Part shown: positions 1 through 8,511 of the stretch, piece by piece
Layout: each line of letters starts with the position of its first letter
Position numbering within the stretch: the stretch's first letter is position 1
Assembly: GCF_900129965.1 (NCBI RefSeq)
Contig: NZ_FQXM01000024.1
Span: 1 to 56,902 of the forward strand
DNA: 56,902 nucleotides
Origin: Clostridium grantii DSM 8605
GTDB lineage: Bacteria; Bacillota; Clostridia; Clostridiales; Clostridiaceae
Reading direction: 5' to 3'
Position numbers and translations under genes: made by a program
Notes under the pieces: model-generated
Told to the model about the DNA's origin: nothing
Database searches by the model: none
The model's input: only the letters and a program-made list of their open reading frames with translations

Positions 1-2
1 CT

Positions 3-1592
3 CATGAATGGGGATGTGGAATTGTTTTTAAAGGTGGTAAAGACTTAGAAATGGATAATATAACAGTGACTAATGTTACTGGATATGGAATATATACAGA
101 AAGTGGAACCAATAGTAACAGATTTGACGCAGTATATACTAAGAATGTAGTTTCAGGGTCTATATCAGAAAGTGGTATTATGATAGAAAGCAATAAAAAT
201 AGTAGAACTAAAGAAGTTTACAATATAAGTAAATGTGGTGAACAGTTTGAATTAGGATACACATTAGGATATCAGGGTTATCCATATCTAAAAAATAAAG
301 AATACACTTCTTATTTCTATGATGAGAATATGAACTTTGTAGAAAAGAAAGATTGTATTCAATTCAAAAAAGTGGATATACCTAAAGAGGCTAAATATGT
401 TCATTTTGTTTTTCCACAAGATAAAGTGGAAAGTAATCTAGGTTATTGTGCATGGATTTCGAATTTTAAACCGCCTAGAAATGTAATACTTCATGATTGC
501 ATAATAAAAGAAAATAGAAGCTTAGGATTAGCATTTTGTGGAGGGCAACAATGGACGATAGAAAATAATATTTTTGAAGGTAATGGAGGTAACGCTCCTA
601 GTTTTGCGGTGAATTTTGAAGATGGTTGGGAGCTAATGCAAGATGTAATATTTAAAAATAACAAATTTATAGACAATGATAGAGACTTGGTAGTTTGTGC
701 TGGTGATAATTTAAAGTTTGAAGAGAATAAATTTACAGAAAGAGTATTGATATGGCCTAGAGCTACCAATTATAAATTTGATGGAAATAATTTCAATGGA
801 GGTTCAGTTAGCTATGGATCAAATGATGGTAAATGTATAATTAATGGTAACTATTATAATAGTACAAGTATAGGGACATCATCCGTAGCAAACAAAGTGA
901 TTAATTATATGTTGTTTAATGAAACTATAATTGATTCAACAATTTATTTAGCTAAAGGAACTAGGCTAATTAATTGTGATATAAAAGCTAAGAATACTAA
1001 ATTTTTAATAAAAAATGCTTCTATTGAAAATAGTATTATAGAAGTTAAATCTGCTGATATTGATAATTCAAAATTTAAAAATAGTAAGATAACAGGTGCA
1101 AATTGGAATTTGAGATATAGTCATTATTCTGAAGACTGTGAAATAATAGATTCGAATTTTGATTCACAAGGTGATGATAAAATATACTTTAAAAATAGTA
1201 AGTTTACTAATAGTAAAATAAGATATAGTACTTGGGGTCCACCATCTGAAGTTACATTTGAGGGATGTAATATTTTAAATGATTCGGATGTTTCATTTAT
1301 TGAATTATCTGCAGGTAGAGCAGAATTATTGACTTTAATAAATAATAAAATTAATAATAAATCTAGTAAACCAATCATAAGTATTTTTGACACTAGTTAC
1401 ACTACACCAAATGGTAATATAGTTTTAGAAAACAATGAACTTATTCAAGAAAATTATCCTTATATATTTAATGGGAGGGATATTAATAAGGGGATTGTAA
1501 ATTTTACCGATAAAAATAATTCTATAACTGGGGCAGAAATGTTGAATCCTAAATATCTTAATAATCAGTATTTTAATATTAATAAAAACTAA
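3..1592 (+). CDS. Parallel beta-helix (pectate-lyase-like) protein, 5' end outside the window
   Basis: The reading frame is open from the first bases of the window and runs to TAA at 1590-1592, so the N-terminus is missing; the ATG at 51 is an internal Met, not a credible start. About 530 residues are visible. They are rich in Asn, Ile, Phe and Ser in short repeating rungs such as N-x-F/I-x-x-N followed by 'ENN.F' and 'NSKI', the pattern of right-handed parallel beta-helix proteins (pectate lyase and surface carbohydrate-active families). No transmembrane or anchor segment is seen at the C-terminus. The substrate cannot be read from the sequence. A link to the lasso cluster downstream is unlikely, because about 250 bases separate them and a hairpin lies in between. 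Confidence 0.7.
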   Translation, partial: HEWGCGIVFKGGKDLEMDNITVTNVTGYGIYTESGTNSNRFDAVYTKNVVSGSISESGIMIESNKNSRTKEVYNISKCGEQFELGYTLGYQGYPYLKNKEYTSYFYDENMNFVEKKDCIQFKKVDIPKEAKYVHFVFPQDKVESNLGYCAWISNFKPPRNVILHDCIIKENRSLGLAFCGGQQWTIENNIFEGNGGNAPSFAVNFEDGWELMQDVIFKNNKFIDNDRDLVVCAGDNLKFEENKFTERVLIWPRATNYKFDGNNFNGGSVSYGSNDGKCIINGNYYNSTSIGTSSVANKVINYMLFNETIIDSTIYLAKGTRLINCDIKAKNTKFLIKNASIENSIIEVKSADIDNSKFKNSKITGANWNLRYSHYSEDCEIIDSNFDSQGDDKIYFKNSKFTNSKIRYSTWGPPSEVTFEGCNILNDSDVSFIELSAGRAELLTLINNKINNKSSKPIISIFDTSYTTPNGNIVLENNELIQENYPYIFNGRDINKGIVNFTDKNNSITGAEMLNPKYLNNQYFNINKN

Positions 1593-1617
1593 TATGTTGT
1601 AATAATATAATGTGGAA

Positions 1618-1645
1618 GCTAGTCGAGGGTAATTCCTCGACTGGC
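1618..1645. other. GC-rich stem-loop after the beta-helix gene
   Basis: An 11-bp inverted repeat (arms GCTAGTCGAGG and CCTCGACTGGC, one G-U pair, 6-base loop) lies 26 bases after the stop codon. It is followed by AAAAG rather than a T run, so it is not a classical intrinsic terminator on the + strand. It may stabilise the 3' end of the upstream mRNA. Confidence 0.45.
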
Positions 1646-1840
1646 AAAAGCATTAGCTGTAATGAAAGATTATGAAATTATTAAATATTTAAAATTCCAG
1701 TTAATTTATATGTTTCAAATTAATGAAGGAATGTTATAATATATATATTTACATTTAATGTAAAAAAAGGTATAATTATTATGTTGTTTAACTATCGAGT
1801 TATTGATAATCCATTATCTAAATACAAGGGGAGAGTGAAC

Positions 1841-3067
1841 ATGAATGCTGCACAAATCCAACTTATAAACTTTTTATCTGCTGCTATACATGATGAAAGA
1901 TTAGACATTGATCAAGTGAAAAAGATCAATTTCAAATCAATAATAGATGAAGCAGAAGCGCATAATATTAAAGGTTTGGTATACTCCGCTATTAATAAAA
2001 ACAATATATCAAAATACATCGACAAAGAGCAATTAGAACAGTGGAAAAAAGAGACCTTCTTCACAGCTGTATATCAGATACAACATATCAAGCAGATTTC
2101 TCATGTATTAGAAATATTTAATAAAGAAAAAATTCCTGTAATAGTACTTAAAGGCCTTGTTATAAGAGATATATATCCTAAACCAGAATTAAGAACTATG
2201 TGTGATGCAGATATACTAGTGCATAAAGAAGATTTAGATAAAGTTAAAAAGCAATTATTAAAGCTTGGATATATAGAATATGGGATAACAAAAGCACATA
2301 TCGTATTTGAACATATTAAGTATCCACCTATAGAAGTACATTGGTTTTTGACATATGAAGATTTTTTTAAGAAAAATGTCCTGTGTGAAAATGAAATATG
2401 GAAAAAAACAATGAAAGTTAAAGTTGGAGGGACAGAAGCATTATCTCTTTCATTTGAAGATATAGCGGTTCATTTATGTTTGCATATGGCAATACATAGT
2501 GCAAGTAGTGGTTTTGGAGTCCGCCAACTTTGTGATTTGGTACTGTTAGTTGAAAAAAAAGGTGATTTAATAGATTGGTCAAGCTTTGTTAATAAGATAA
2601 GAGAATATGGAATTGACAAATTTACTATGGCAATATTTACTATTTGTAGAATTTTATTTAATATGACTGTACCAGAAGAATTAAATAGTATTAAGTTAGT
2701 TAAAAGAGAACTTTTAAATTTATTGATTGATGATATTTTTGAATCTGGTGTTCATGGTAATAGAACCTTATCAAAAATGTTTAGTAATAAAATGGCTTAT
2801 AATTCACATGATAAAGTGGGTAACAATAGTTGGGGTATATTAAAAAGATTTATAATGTTTGTATTTCCACCTATTAATAAACTATCAGATAGATATGCTT
2901 ATGCCAAGAAATATATTATTTTACTACCTATAGCATGGATTCATCATTTTTTTAGTGGAGTTTTCAGTAAGGAATATAGTTTTTTTAGTAAGATAAAGTT
3001 CTTAGTATCAACAGTACATATTTCTAAGAAAAGAAATAAAATACTTAAAGGACTGGAGTTAATATAA
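1841..3067 (+). CDS. Nucleotidyltransferase-family protein of the lasso-peptide cluster
   Basis: A protein of about 408 aa of the 'uncharacterised nucleotidyltransferase' family (Pfam NTP_transf_5 type). The key region reads 'VIVLKG...YPKPELRTMCDADILV', giving the R-x-M-x-D-x-D-x-L-V nucleotidyltransferase signature at about residues 115-150. I chose ATG 1841 because AAGGGGAG lies 8-14 bases upstream; ATG 1781 would add 20 residues unlike the family. Homologues are recurrent members of paeninodin-type lasso clusters, where they sit beside an HPr-kinase-like enzyme and are thought to add a further group to the phosphorylated C-terminal Ser (family knowledge). It is first in the gene row and 133 bases before the B1 gene. 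The transferred group cannot be predicted from sequence. Confidence 0.8.
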   Translation: MNAAQIQLINFLSAAIHDERLDIDQVKKINFKSIIDEAEAHNIKGLVYSAINKNNISKYIDKEQLEQWKKETFFTAVYQIQHIKQISHVLEIFNKEKIPVIVLKGLVIRDIYPKPELRTMCDADILVHKEDLDKVKKQLLKLGYIEYGITKAHIVFEHIKYPPIEVHWFLTYEDFFKKNVLCENEIWKKTMKVKVGGTEALSLSFEDIAVHLCLHMAIHSASSGFGVRQLCDLVLLVEKKGDLIDWSSFVNKIREYGIDKFTMAIFTICRILFNMTVPEELNSIKLVKRELLNLLIDDIFESGVHGNRTLSKMFSNKMAYNSHDKVGNNSWGILKRFIMFVFPPINKLSDRYAYAKKYIILLPIAWIHHFFSGVFSKEYSFFSKIKFLVSTVHISKKRNKILKGLELI

Positions 3068-3200
3068 TTTACAGTAGGTCATAATTAATAAATATGATAA
3101 AACAAGAGCATATACGTAACTGTAAAAAATAACTAAATAAGTAAAAAGTTAAATAAATATTATGTGAATATGAAAACACTAGGAAGATGGAGGTATAAAA

Positions 3201-3482
3201 ATGATTAATATTAGTATGAACACAATAGTTGAACAAAGGGAAGGAATAGATACTACAGATATAGATGGCGAAAAGGCCATGATGGATCTAGAAAAAGGAC
3301 AATATTTTATGCTGGATAGCGTTGGAAGTAGAATATGGGAAATTATTAGTAAACCTTGTGCTGTAAAACAAATATTATTAGAATTAATGAAAGAATATGA
3401 TGTTGATGAAAAAACTTGTGAAGAAGGTACAGTTGAATTTCTAGAGAAACTTAACGAGGATGGACTTTTAGTAACTAAATGA
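3201..3482 (+). CDS. Lasso peptide B1 protein (PqqD-like RiPP recognition element)
   Basis: A 93-aa PqqD-family protein. It shows the family's order: an N-terminal beta-strand region, the central 'MDLEKGQYFMLDSVGSRIWE' motif (about residues 28-50), then a helical half with 'EFLEKLNEDGLLV' at the end. In lasso systems the stand-alone RRE binds the leader peptide and presents it to B2 and to the modifying enzymes. GGAGG lies 8-12 bases before the ATG. It sits between the nucleotidyltransferase and the cyclase, as expected for a split B1/B2 lasso system. Confidence 0.9.
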   Translation: MINISMNTIVEQREGIDTTDIDGEKAMMDLEKGQYFMLDSVGSRIWEIISKPCAVKQILLELMKEYDVDEKTCEEGTVEFLEKLNEDGLLVTK

Positions 3483-3589
3483 AAGGTTTTCTTTGAAAAT
3501 AAATATAAGGTTAAGAATTTAACTAAACAAGAAAAATTGAAATTATTAGCTTAATAAACAAAAAATGAAGAGCATTAGGGGATGAGAAG

Positions 3590-5545
3590 ATGTCTGCAAT
3601 TTTCGGAGTTATAAACTTTAATGGAGATAGTGTTTCAGAGAATGTAGAAATTGGAATGACTAATAGATTAAGTAAATATAAATTAGATTCCATAAAAGTT
3701 ATACATAGAAAGGGTATGCTCATGGGTTGTGGAATGCAATACATTACAGCAGAATCTCTAAATGAAGTCTTACCTTATTATGATGAAAGTAGTGGACTAG
3801 TAATTACTGCAGATGCAATTATCGATAATCGCGTAGAATTGTTCTCTTTACTCAATATATCTAATGATATTCAAAACAATATATCAGATAGTCAATTGAT
3901 TTTGATGTCATTTAAAAAATGGGGACATAAATGCACAAAGTATTTAATTGGTGATTTTACATTTGCTATATGGGATGAAAAAAACAAAAATTTATTCTGC
4001 GCCAGAGACCATGTTGGTAAAAGGACGTTTTACTACTACTATGGAGAAGATTTTTTTGCTTTTGCCACAGTAATTAATCCTATATTTGAAGTTTTAAACA
4101 AAAGACCTGATTTGAATGAAAAATGGATTGCAGATTTTTTAGTTCTACCACTAGTTGTTCAGGAAATACAGAATAATGAAACTGTGTATGAAAGTATTTA
4201 TCAATTACCACCAGCTAGTCATCTTGATTTGCATAATAAGGAAATTACTATACATAAATATTGGAATCCGCTAGAAGAGATAAAACCATTAAAATTAAAA
4301 TCAGATAAGGAATATGTAAAGGCTTTTAATGAAGTGTTCTATGAGGCTATTAATTGTCGCTTGCGTAGCACTGCTGAAGTTGGGGTAATGATGAGTGGGG
4401 GATTAGATTCTGGTTCAGTTGCTTGCATAGCAGCTAAACAATTGAGTAAAAAAAATAAGAGGTTAAAAGCTTTTAGCTCAATCCCTATGAAAGAATATAA
4501 TAATAATTTACAAAATGGTATTATTGCAGATGAAAGTAAATATATTAAATCTATAGTTGATTTATACAATAATATTGATTTGACATTGTGTAGAAGCGAA
4601 AATGAAAATTCTGTCACTAATATTGGATTCTTAATTGATATTTTAGAACAGCCACACAAGATTATAGAAAATTTATTTTGGTACAACCATATTATAGAAA
4701 ATGCTTGTAAAAATAATTGTAAAATACTGCTAAATGGACAGTGCGGTAACATGACTATTTCCTATGGGTATTTTATGCCACATGTTCTCTCTTTGTTTAG
4801 AAAAGGGAAAATATTTAATGTTATTAAAGAGATAAATGGGTATAGCAATTTGTATAGAATACCTAAAAATCATGTTGTAAAAAAAACACTTAAAGCTGTT
4901 ATGCCTTATAGTATAAGAAAGTTTATGACTAAAAACATTTATAAAAATAAAGACATATTTGAAATGAGTCTTATAAATCAACATTTAATTAGTAAATGGA
5001 ATTTAGAGAGTCGCATAAAAGATAATGGATACTATAATTATCCATTTAGATATATTGATAGTAAAGAATTGCAAAGAAACGTAGTTGATCCTGTAGCGCT
5101 ATCACAATTGGCATTAGTAGAAACAAAACTTTCTTTAGCTCATGGCATAGTAGAAAGAGATCCAACATGTGATAAGAGAGTTATAGAGTTTTGTCTTAGT
5201 TTGCCAAGTGGACAGTTTGTAAGAGCAGGAAAGGAAAGAACTCTTATACGTAGAGCAACTGAAGGTGTTTTACCAGATAAGATAAGACTTAATTATGAAG
5301 AAAGAGGACGACAGGGCGCAGATTGGGTACAAAGGCTACAGCCACATTGGCAAACAATTAGTGATCACATGGCAAACGCGTTAGACAATGATGCAATTAG
5401 TAAATACATAGATGTTGATAAAACAAGAAAATGCTTAGATTCTATTGGCAATTGTATGGATGAAAAATCTTCTCAAAATGTAAGAATGCTTATAATTATT
5501 CTCATTTTTTCGGAATTTATAGATAAATATTTTGACGACAATTAA
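3590..5545 (+). CDS. Lasso cyclase C (asparagine-synthetase-B-like)
   Basis: A 651-aa asparagine synthetase homologue. The N-terminal class-II amidotransferase domain starts Met-Ser-Ala-Ile-Phe-Gly, so the nucleophilic Cys2 of true glutamine-dependent enzymes is absent. The ATP-pyrophosphatase domain is intact with SGGLDS at about residue 268. This combination is typical of lasso cyclases, which adenylate an Asp or Glu side chain of the core and close the macrolactam onto its N-terminal amine. The start has GATGAGAAG before the ATG. The precursor gene follows after 155 bases. An ordinary AsnB is unlikely given the missing Cys2 and the B1, A, K and B2 neighbours. Confidence 0.9.
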   Translation: MSAIFGVINFNGDSVSENVEIGMTNRLSKYKLDSIKVIHRKGMLMGCGMQYITAESLNEVLPYYDESSGLVITADAIIDNRVELFSLLNISNDIQNNISDSQLILMSFKKWGHKCTKYLIGDFTFAIWDEKNKNLFCARDHVGKRTFYYYYGEDFFAFATVINPIFEVLNKRPDLNEKWIADFLVLPLVVQEIQNNETVYESIYQLPPASHLDLHNKEITIHKYWNPLEEIKPLKLKSDKEYVKAFNEVFYEAINCRLRSTAEVGVMMSGGLDSGSVACIAAKQLSKKNKRLKAFSSIPMKEYNNNLQNGIIADESKYIKSIVDLYNNIDLTLCRSENENSVTNIGFLIDILEQPHKIIENLFWYNHIIENACKNNCKILLNGQCGNMTISYGYFMPHVLSLFRKGKIFNVIKEINGYSNLYRIPKNHVVKKTLKAVMPYSIRKFMTKNIYKNKDIFEMSLINQHLISKWNLESRIKDNGYYNYPFRYIDSKELQRNVVDPVALSQLALVETKLSLAHGIVERDPTCDKRVIEFCLSLPSGQFVRAGKERTLIRRATEGVLPDKIRLNYEERGRQGADWVQRLQPHWQTISDHMANALDNDAISKYIDVDKTRKCLDSIGNCMDEKSSQNVRMLIIILIFSEFIDKYFDDN

Positions 5546-5646
5546 TTATTTAATAATACCTATAGCTTGTTATATTTTTAAATATTATTTGAATTATGAT
5601 AAAGAATATGTATTTAAAATTTAGCAAGTTTATATAAAATTAAAAC

Positions 5647-5679
5647 GACATAGTAATATAGTTGATAATATACTGTGTC
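5647..5679 (+). promoter_or_regulatory. Hairpin just before the precursor ribosome binding site
   Basis: GACATAGTA pairs with TACTGTGTC (9 bp, one G-U), extended by three pairs after a bulge. It ends 7 bases before AAAGGAGG (5686-5693), the strongest Shine-Dalgarno sequence in this cluster. There is no T run, so it is not a terminator. It could protect or be a processing site for the precursor mRNA. Confidence 0.4.
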
Positions 5680-5700
5680 TAATACAAAGGAGGTGCTAAA

Positions 5701-5835
5701 ATGAAAAAGAAAGTTTGGTGTAAACCAGAAATATTAGTATTAATGGCTAAAGATACACAACATGGAGGACAAAGATACGATCATCCAGATGGACCATGGA
5801 CTGGAGAGAACAAGGATACTAGATCATTCTCGTAA
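5701..5835 (+). CDS. Lasso peptide precursor (paeninodin-like), 44 aa
   Basis: A short ORF with an ideal AAAGGAGG 7 bases before the ATG. The leader carries W6-x-x-P9-x-x-L12, matching the YxxP-x-L motif bound by B1 proteins, and a late Thr19 as in lasso leaders. After it come G22, G23, D27, P29 and D30, then a hydrophilic tail with W33 and a C-terminal Ser44. Most likely the core is residues 22-44 with a 9-residue ring closing Gly22 onto Asp30 ('P-D' at core positions 8-9, as in paeninodin). G23-D30 (8-residue ring) or H21-D27 (7-residue ring, which puts Thr at the canonical -2) are alternatives. Ser44 is the expected phosphorylation site of the kinase encoded next. Confidence 0.9.
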   Translation: MKKKVWCKPEILVLMAKDTQHGGQRYDHPDGPWTGENKDTRSFS

Positions 5836-5846
5836 TTAAATTATTT

Positions 5847-5884
5847 AAATATACCCCAAAGTCATAGAATTTTGGGGTGTATTT
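5847..5884 (+). terminator. Stem-loop after the lasso precursor gene
   Basis: A 14-bp stem (AAATATACCCCAAA with TTTGGGGTGTATTT, one G-U) with a 10-base loop, starting 12 bases after the precursor stop. The 3' arm ends in GTATTTAATAAT, a weak U tract. It probably acts as a partial terminator or 3' stabiliser, making precursor mRNA more abundant than the downstream kinase and B2 message. Confidence 0.6.
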
Positions 5885-6172
5885 AATAATCTTCTGTAAA
5901 ATAGTTGCTATTTACACACCTAATAATTACAAAAATATCATTATAGAACAATTGAGATTTTAAAATATTTTTGTGGTTTATTATTATTTAAACTTAATGG
6001 AAAAGTGATACTAAAATTAAGTAGATAAATTATAAAAGAATTAGCAAATCTAATATTATGTATTAAATATATAGTAATAAAATGTGTAGTCATAGATAAT
6101 GGGAAATCAGTTTTGTAATGATATTTAATTTAATATATTAGAACATTAATAAATGTTAATGGAGAAATTTAA
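5885..6172. other. AT-rich gap between precursor and kinase genes
   Basis: About 290 bases with no credible ORF and no clear promoter. The long gap and the preceding hairpin suggest the kinase and B2 genes are transcribed by read-through or from a weak promoter of their own. Confidence 0.4.
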
Positions 6173-7129
6173 ATGAATTTAAAAGATGGAAATATAAATG
6201 TATATAACTATAAAGCTTATGGATTGAATATCCAATCTGAAATTATGCTACCAGAGTTATTGTTATCTGATAATAATCAATATATTGACGTAAATATATT
6301 ATACGGAGTATTACCTCAAGAAATATCCAAAGAAATAGATAATGGTAAACACTTTGAGTTTGGAAAAGAAAAAATGTGGTTCTGTATAAATAATATTGCA
6401 AAATATTATATATCTAATGGAAATACAATAATAGTAGAACCTTTTGAAAATGCAAATCAGCATAATGTGAAAGCTTTTTTGCTTGGCAGTGCATTTGGTA
6501 TGCTATTAATTCAAAGAAATACAATAGCTATTCATGGAGGCACTATTGTAATTGATGGACAAGCGTTGGTGATTACAGGAAACCAAGGAGCGGGTAAATC
6601 CACATTAACTTCTGCATTTAGGGATAAAGGATATTCTTTTATGTCTGATGATGTTTCTGTTTTAGGCAAAAGAAAAGATTTAACCCATATTATTTATCCA
6701 GGATATCCACAACAAAAACTTTGCAGAGACGCTATGGAAAAAATGAATTATCATCTTAAAGATTTTAAGAGAATAGATGAGGGAAGAGACAAATACGCTA
6801 TACCTGTACATAAAAACTTCATAAAACATACTGTGTCGTTAGGAGCAATTTGTGAAATAACTATAGGGGAAAAGGAATATGTAGAAATTGAGGAGATTAC
6901 AGGAACAGAGAAGCTTAAATTACTTTTAAAAAATATTTATAGAGTAGAAGTTACACAATATACTGGAATAAATATAGATTATATGAAAAATTGTATATAC
7001 ATTGCTAAGGAAATTCCTTTCTTTAAAATTAAAAGGCCAAAAGATAAGTTTTCTGTTGAAGATCAAATTACAGTTATAGAAAAAGCTTTAATAGAGAAAA
7101 ATAATGTGATAGAGATGGTTCAAAGATGA
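6173..7129 (+). CDS. HPr-kinase-like lasso precursor kinase (K)
   Basis: A 318-aa protein with an HPr kinase/phosphorylase-type C-terminal domain. The P-loop GNQGAGKST is at about residues 136-144, preceded by 'IAIHGGTIVIDGQALVI', and followed by 'FMSDDVSVL' carrying the paired acidic residues. The N-terminal third is specific to the peptide-kinase group. Known homologues in paeninodin-type clusters phosphorylate the hydroxyl of the C-terminal Ser of the precursor, and the precursor here does end in Ser. GGAGAAATTTAA precedes the ATG. It overlaps the B2 gene by 4 bases (ATGA), indicating translational coupling. Confidence 0.88.
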   Translation: MNLKDGNINVYNYKAYGLNIQSEIMLPELLLSDNNQYIDVNILYGVLPQEISKEIDNGKHFEFGKEKMWFCINNIAKYYISNGNTIIVEPFENANQHNVKAFLLGSAFGMLLIQRNTIAIHGGTIVIDGQALVITGNQGAGKSTLTSAFRDKGYSFMSDDVSVLGKRKDLTHIIYPGYPQQKLCRDAMEKMNYHLKDFKRIDEGRDKYAIPVHKNFIKHTVSLGAICEITIGEKEYVEIEEITGTEKLKLLLKNIYRVEVTQYTGINIDYMKNCIYIAKEIPFFKIKRPKDKFSVEDQITVIEKALIEKNNVIEMVQR

Positions 7130-7596
7130 TGACCTTATCCACACTAACTAGAAAGTCAAAAAGCTTTCTAAGTATAAGGTGGTCAGATAAACTATTGTTC
7201 TTCAAAGCCTATATTATAACGGGTATAGCAAGAATGGCAATTTTATTTTTAAAATTTAATATAGTTAAGAAATATATGGGTAACCCTAAAACTGAATCGC
7301 CTTATATTCTAGATAAAGAAGTATATCGAAGTGCTAAAAAAGTTTCATGGGCTGTAAACCAAGCAAGTAAATATACTCCGTGGGAAAGTAGATGTCTAGT
7401 TAAAGCTATTACAGCCCAAAGATTACTTAAAAAGAAGGGGATTTATAGTACAATTTATCTTGGCGTAAATAAAGATGAAAGTAATAAAATGAATGCCCAT
7501 GCTTGGTTAAGGTGTGGAGAGTTATTTGTAACTGGGGGATATGAGAAAAACGATTTTAAGGAAGTAGCAAAGTTTTCAAACTATAGTCAAAAATGA
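7126..7596 (+). CDS. Lasso peptide B2 protein (transglutaminase-like leader peptidase)
   Basis: A 156-aa member of the microcin J25 McjB C-terminal family. The catalytic Cys lies in 'ESRCLVKAITAQ' (about residue 90) and the His in 'NAHAWLRCG' (about residue 125), the Cys-His arrangement of this papain/transglutaminase-like fold. It cleaves the leader after the late Thr, with B1 delivering the substrate. It overlaps the kinase gene at ATGATGA, so either Met codon could be used. The stop codon lies inside the shared terminator with the convergent phosphoesterase gene. Confidence 0.9.
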   Translation: MMTLSTLTRKSKSFLSIRWSDKLLFFKAYIITGIARMAILFLKFNIVKKYMGNPKTESPYILDKEVYRSAKKVSWAVNQASKYTPWESRCLVKAITAQRLLKKKGIYSTIYLGVNKDESNKMNAHAWLRCGELFVTGGYEKNDFKEVAKFSNYSQK

Positions 7597-7639
7597 CTCT
7601 AAATAAGATGGTAAAATACCAAATTATTTAGAGTCATTT
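7591..7639. terminator. Bidirectional terminator between B2 and the phosphoesterase gene
   Basis: A perfect 16-bp inverted repeat: AAATGACTCTAAATAA at 7591-7606 and its complement at 7624-7639. T-rich bases follow in both directions. The arms contain the stop codons of both convergent genes. Confidence 0.85.
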
Positions 7640-8511
7640 TTTAATTTAATCACCACTAATTCAGGCCTATTAAAAATTCTTAAATTTATAGAACTATTTC
7701 CAAGGCCCCTACCTACAATCATCGTTGAATCATCAATTTCGTATTTACCACCGTAGTATTTTGGGAAAAATTCTACATCAGGAGATAAAAGCCCACCTAC
7801 AAAAGGAATATTTACTATACCTCCATGTACGTGACCTGCCAATACTAAATCTGCGCCCCAAGTTGAGTATTCTTCAAAGTAAAAGGGGGTATGTGCAAGG
7901 ACTATATTAAATTTATCCTTCTTTAATTGAAAATAACTGTTTTGAAGATCTTCAGGTGTAAGTTGAACTGCTACATTGGGATTATTTCTATATTCTTTAT
8001 TATAATAGCTCATGGGTAATACTAAGCCATATAAATTAATATGTTGTTCTTTTTTTATAAGTTCTATTTTTGAGTTGTTTAGAATAATTACTCCTAAATT
8101 TTCAAGTTTTTTTATATATTCATTTAACCAATTATCATTAAGTCTGTTTAATCTCATTTCTAGTATTTCTTCATGATTACCATATGTATAATAGATAGTA
8201 TATTTTTGAGTTAAATTTTGGCACAATTCTAAAAATACAGTACCATCATCATTAGAAGCATTTAGCATATCACCTGTTACCACAATAATATCAGGGTTTA
8301 TTTTATTTATTTTTGATATAAGCCTTTTATTATTTGTGCCAAAGCTTTTACTGTGTAAATCAGTTAATTGAAGAATTTTCATATCATTAAATTCGCTAGG
8401 TATTTTATTAGACTTAAGAGTAAAAGTCGAAATTTTCAATCCATTATTTGAAAACCAATAGAAAATTAATATAATAGCTATGAAGGAGATTAAGCGAATC
8501 ATACTTTTCAT
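7624..8511 (-). CDS. Membrane-anchored metallophosphoesterase (YkuE/YaeI-like)
   Basis: A 295-aa calcineurin-like phosphoesterase. An N-terminal transmembrane segment (about residues 5-22, 'LISFIAIILIFYWF') is followed by the full metal-binding set: D-L-H (QLTDLHS), GDMLN, GNHEE and GHVHGG. The active site would face outside the cell if the segment is a signal anchor. Start ATG 8511 overlaps the stop of the ABC transporter gene (ATGA), so the two are one operon. The substrate is unknown. Relatives act on lipid-linked or nucleotide phosphates. Its position beside a cluster that makes a phosphorylated peptide is suggestive only. Confidence 0.8.
   Translation of the reverse strand: MKSMIRLISFIAIILIFYWFSNNGLKISTFTLKSNKIPSEFNDMKILQLTDLHSKSFGTNNKRLISKINKINPDIIVVTGDMLNASNDDGTVFLELCQNLTQKYTIYYTYGNHEEILEMRLNRLNDNWLNEYIKKLENLGVIILNNSKIELIKKEQHINLYGLVLPMSYYNKEYRNNPNVAVQLTPEDLQNSYFQLKKDKFNIVLAHTPFYFEEYSTWGADLVLAGHVHGGIVNIPFVGGLLSPDVEFFPKYYGGKYEIDDSTMIVGRGLGNSSINLRIFNRPELVVIKLKNDSK

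Noticed and set aside
1618..1645. Rho-independent terminator after the beta-helix gene
   Set aside because: The stem is good but A-rich sequence, not a T run, follows it.
4339..4752. 137-codon minus-strand ORF inside the lasso cyclase gene
   Set aside because: Antisense to the conserved SGGLDS region; no supporting signals.
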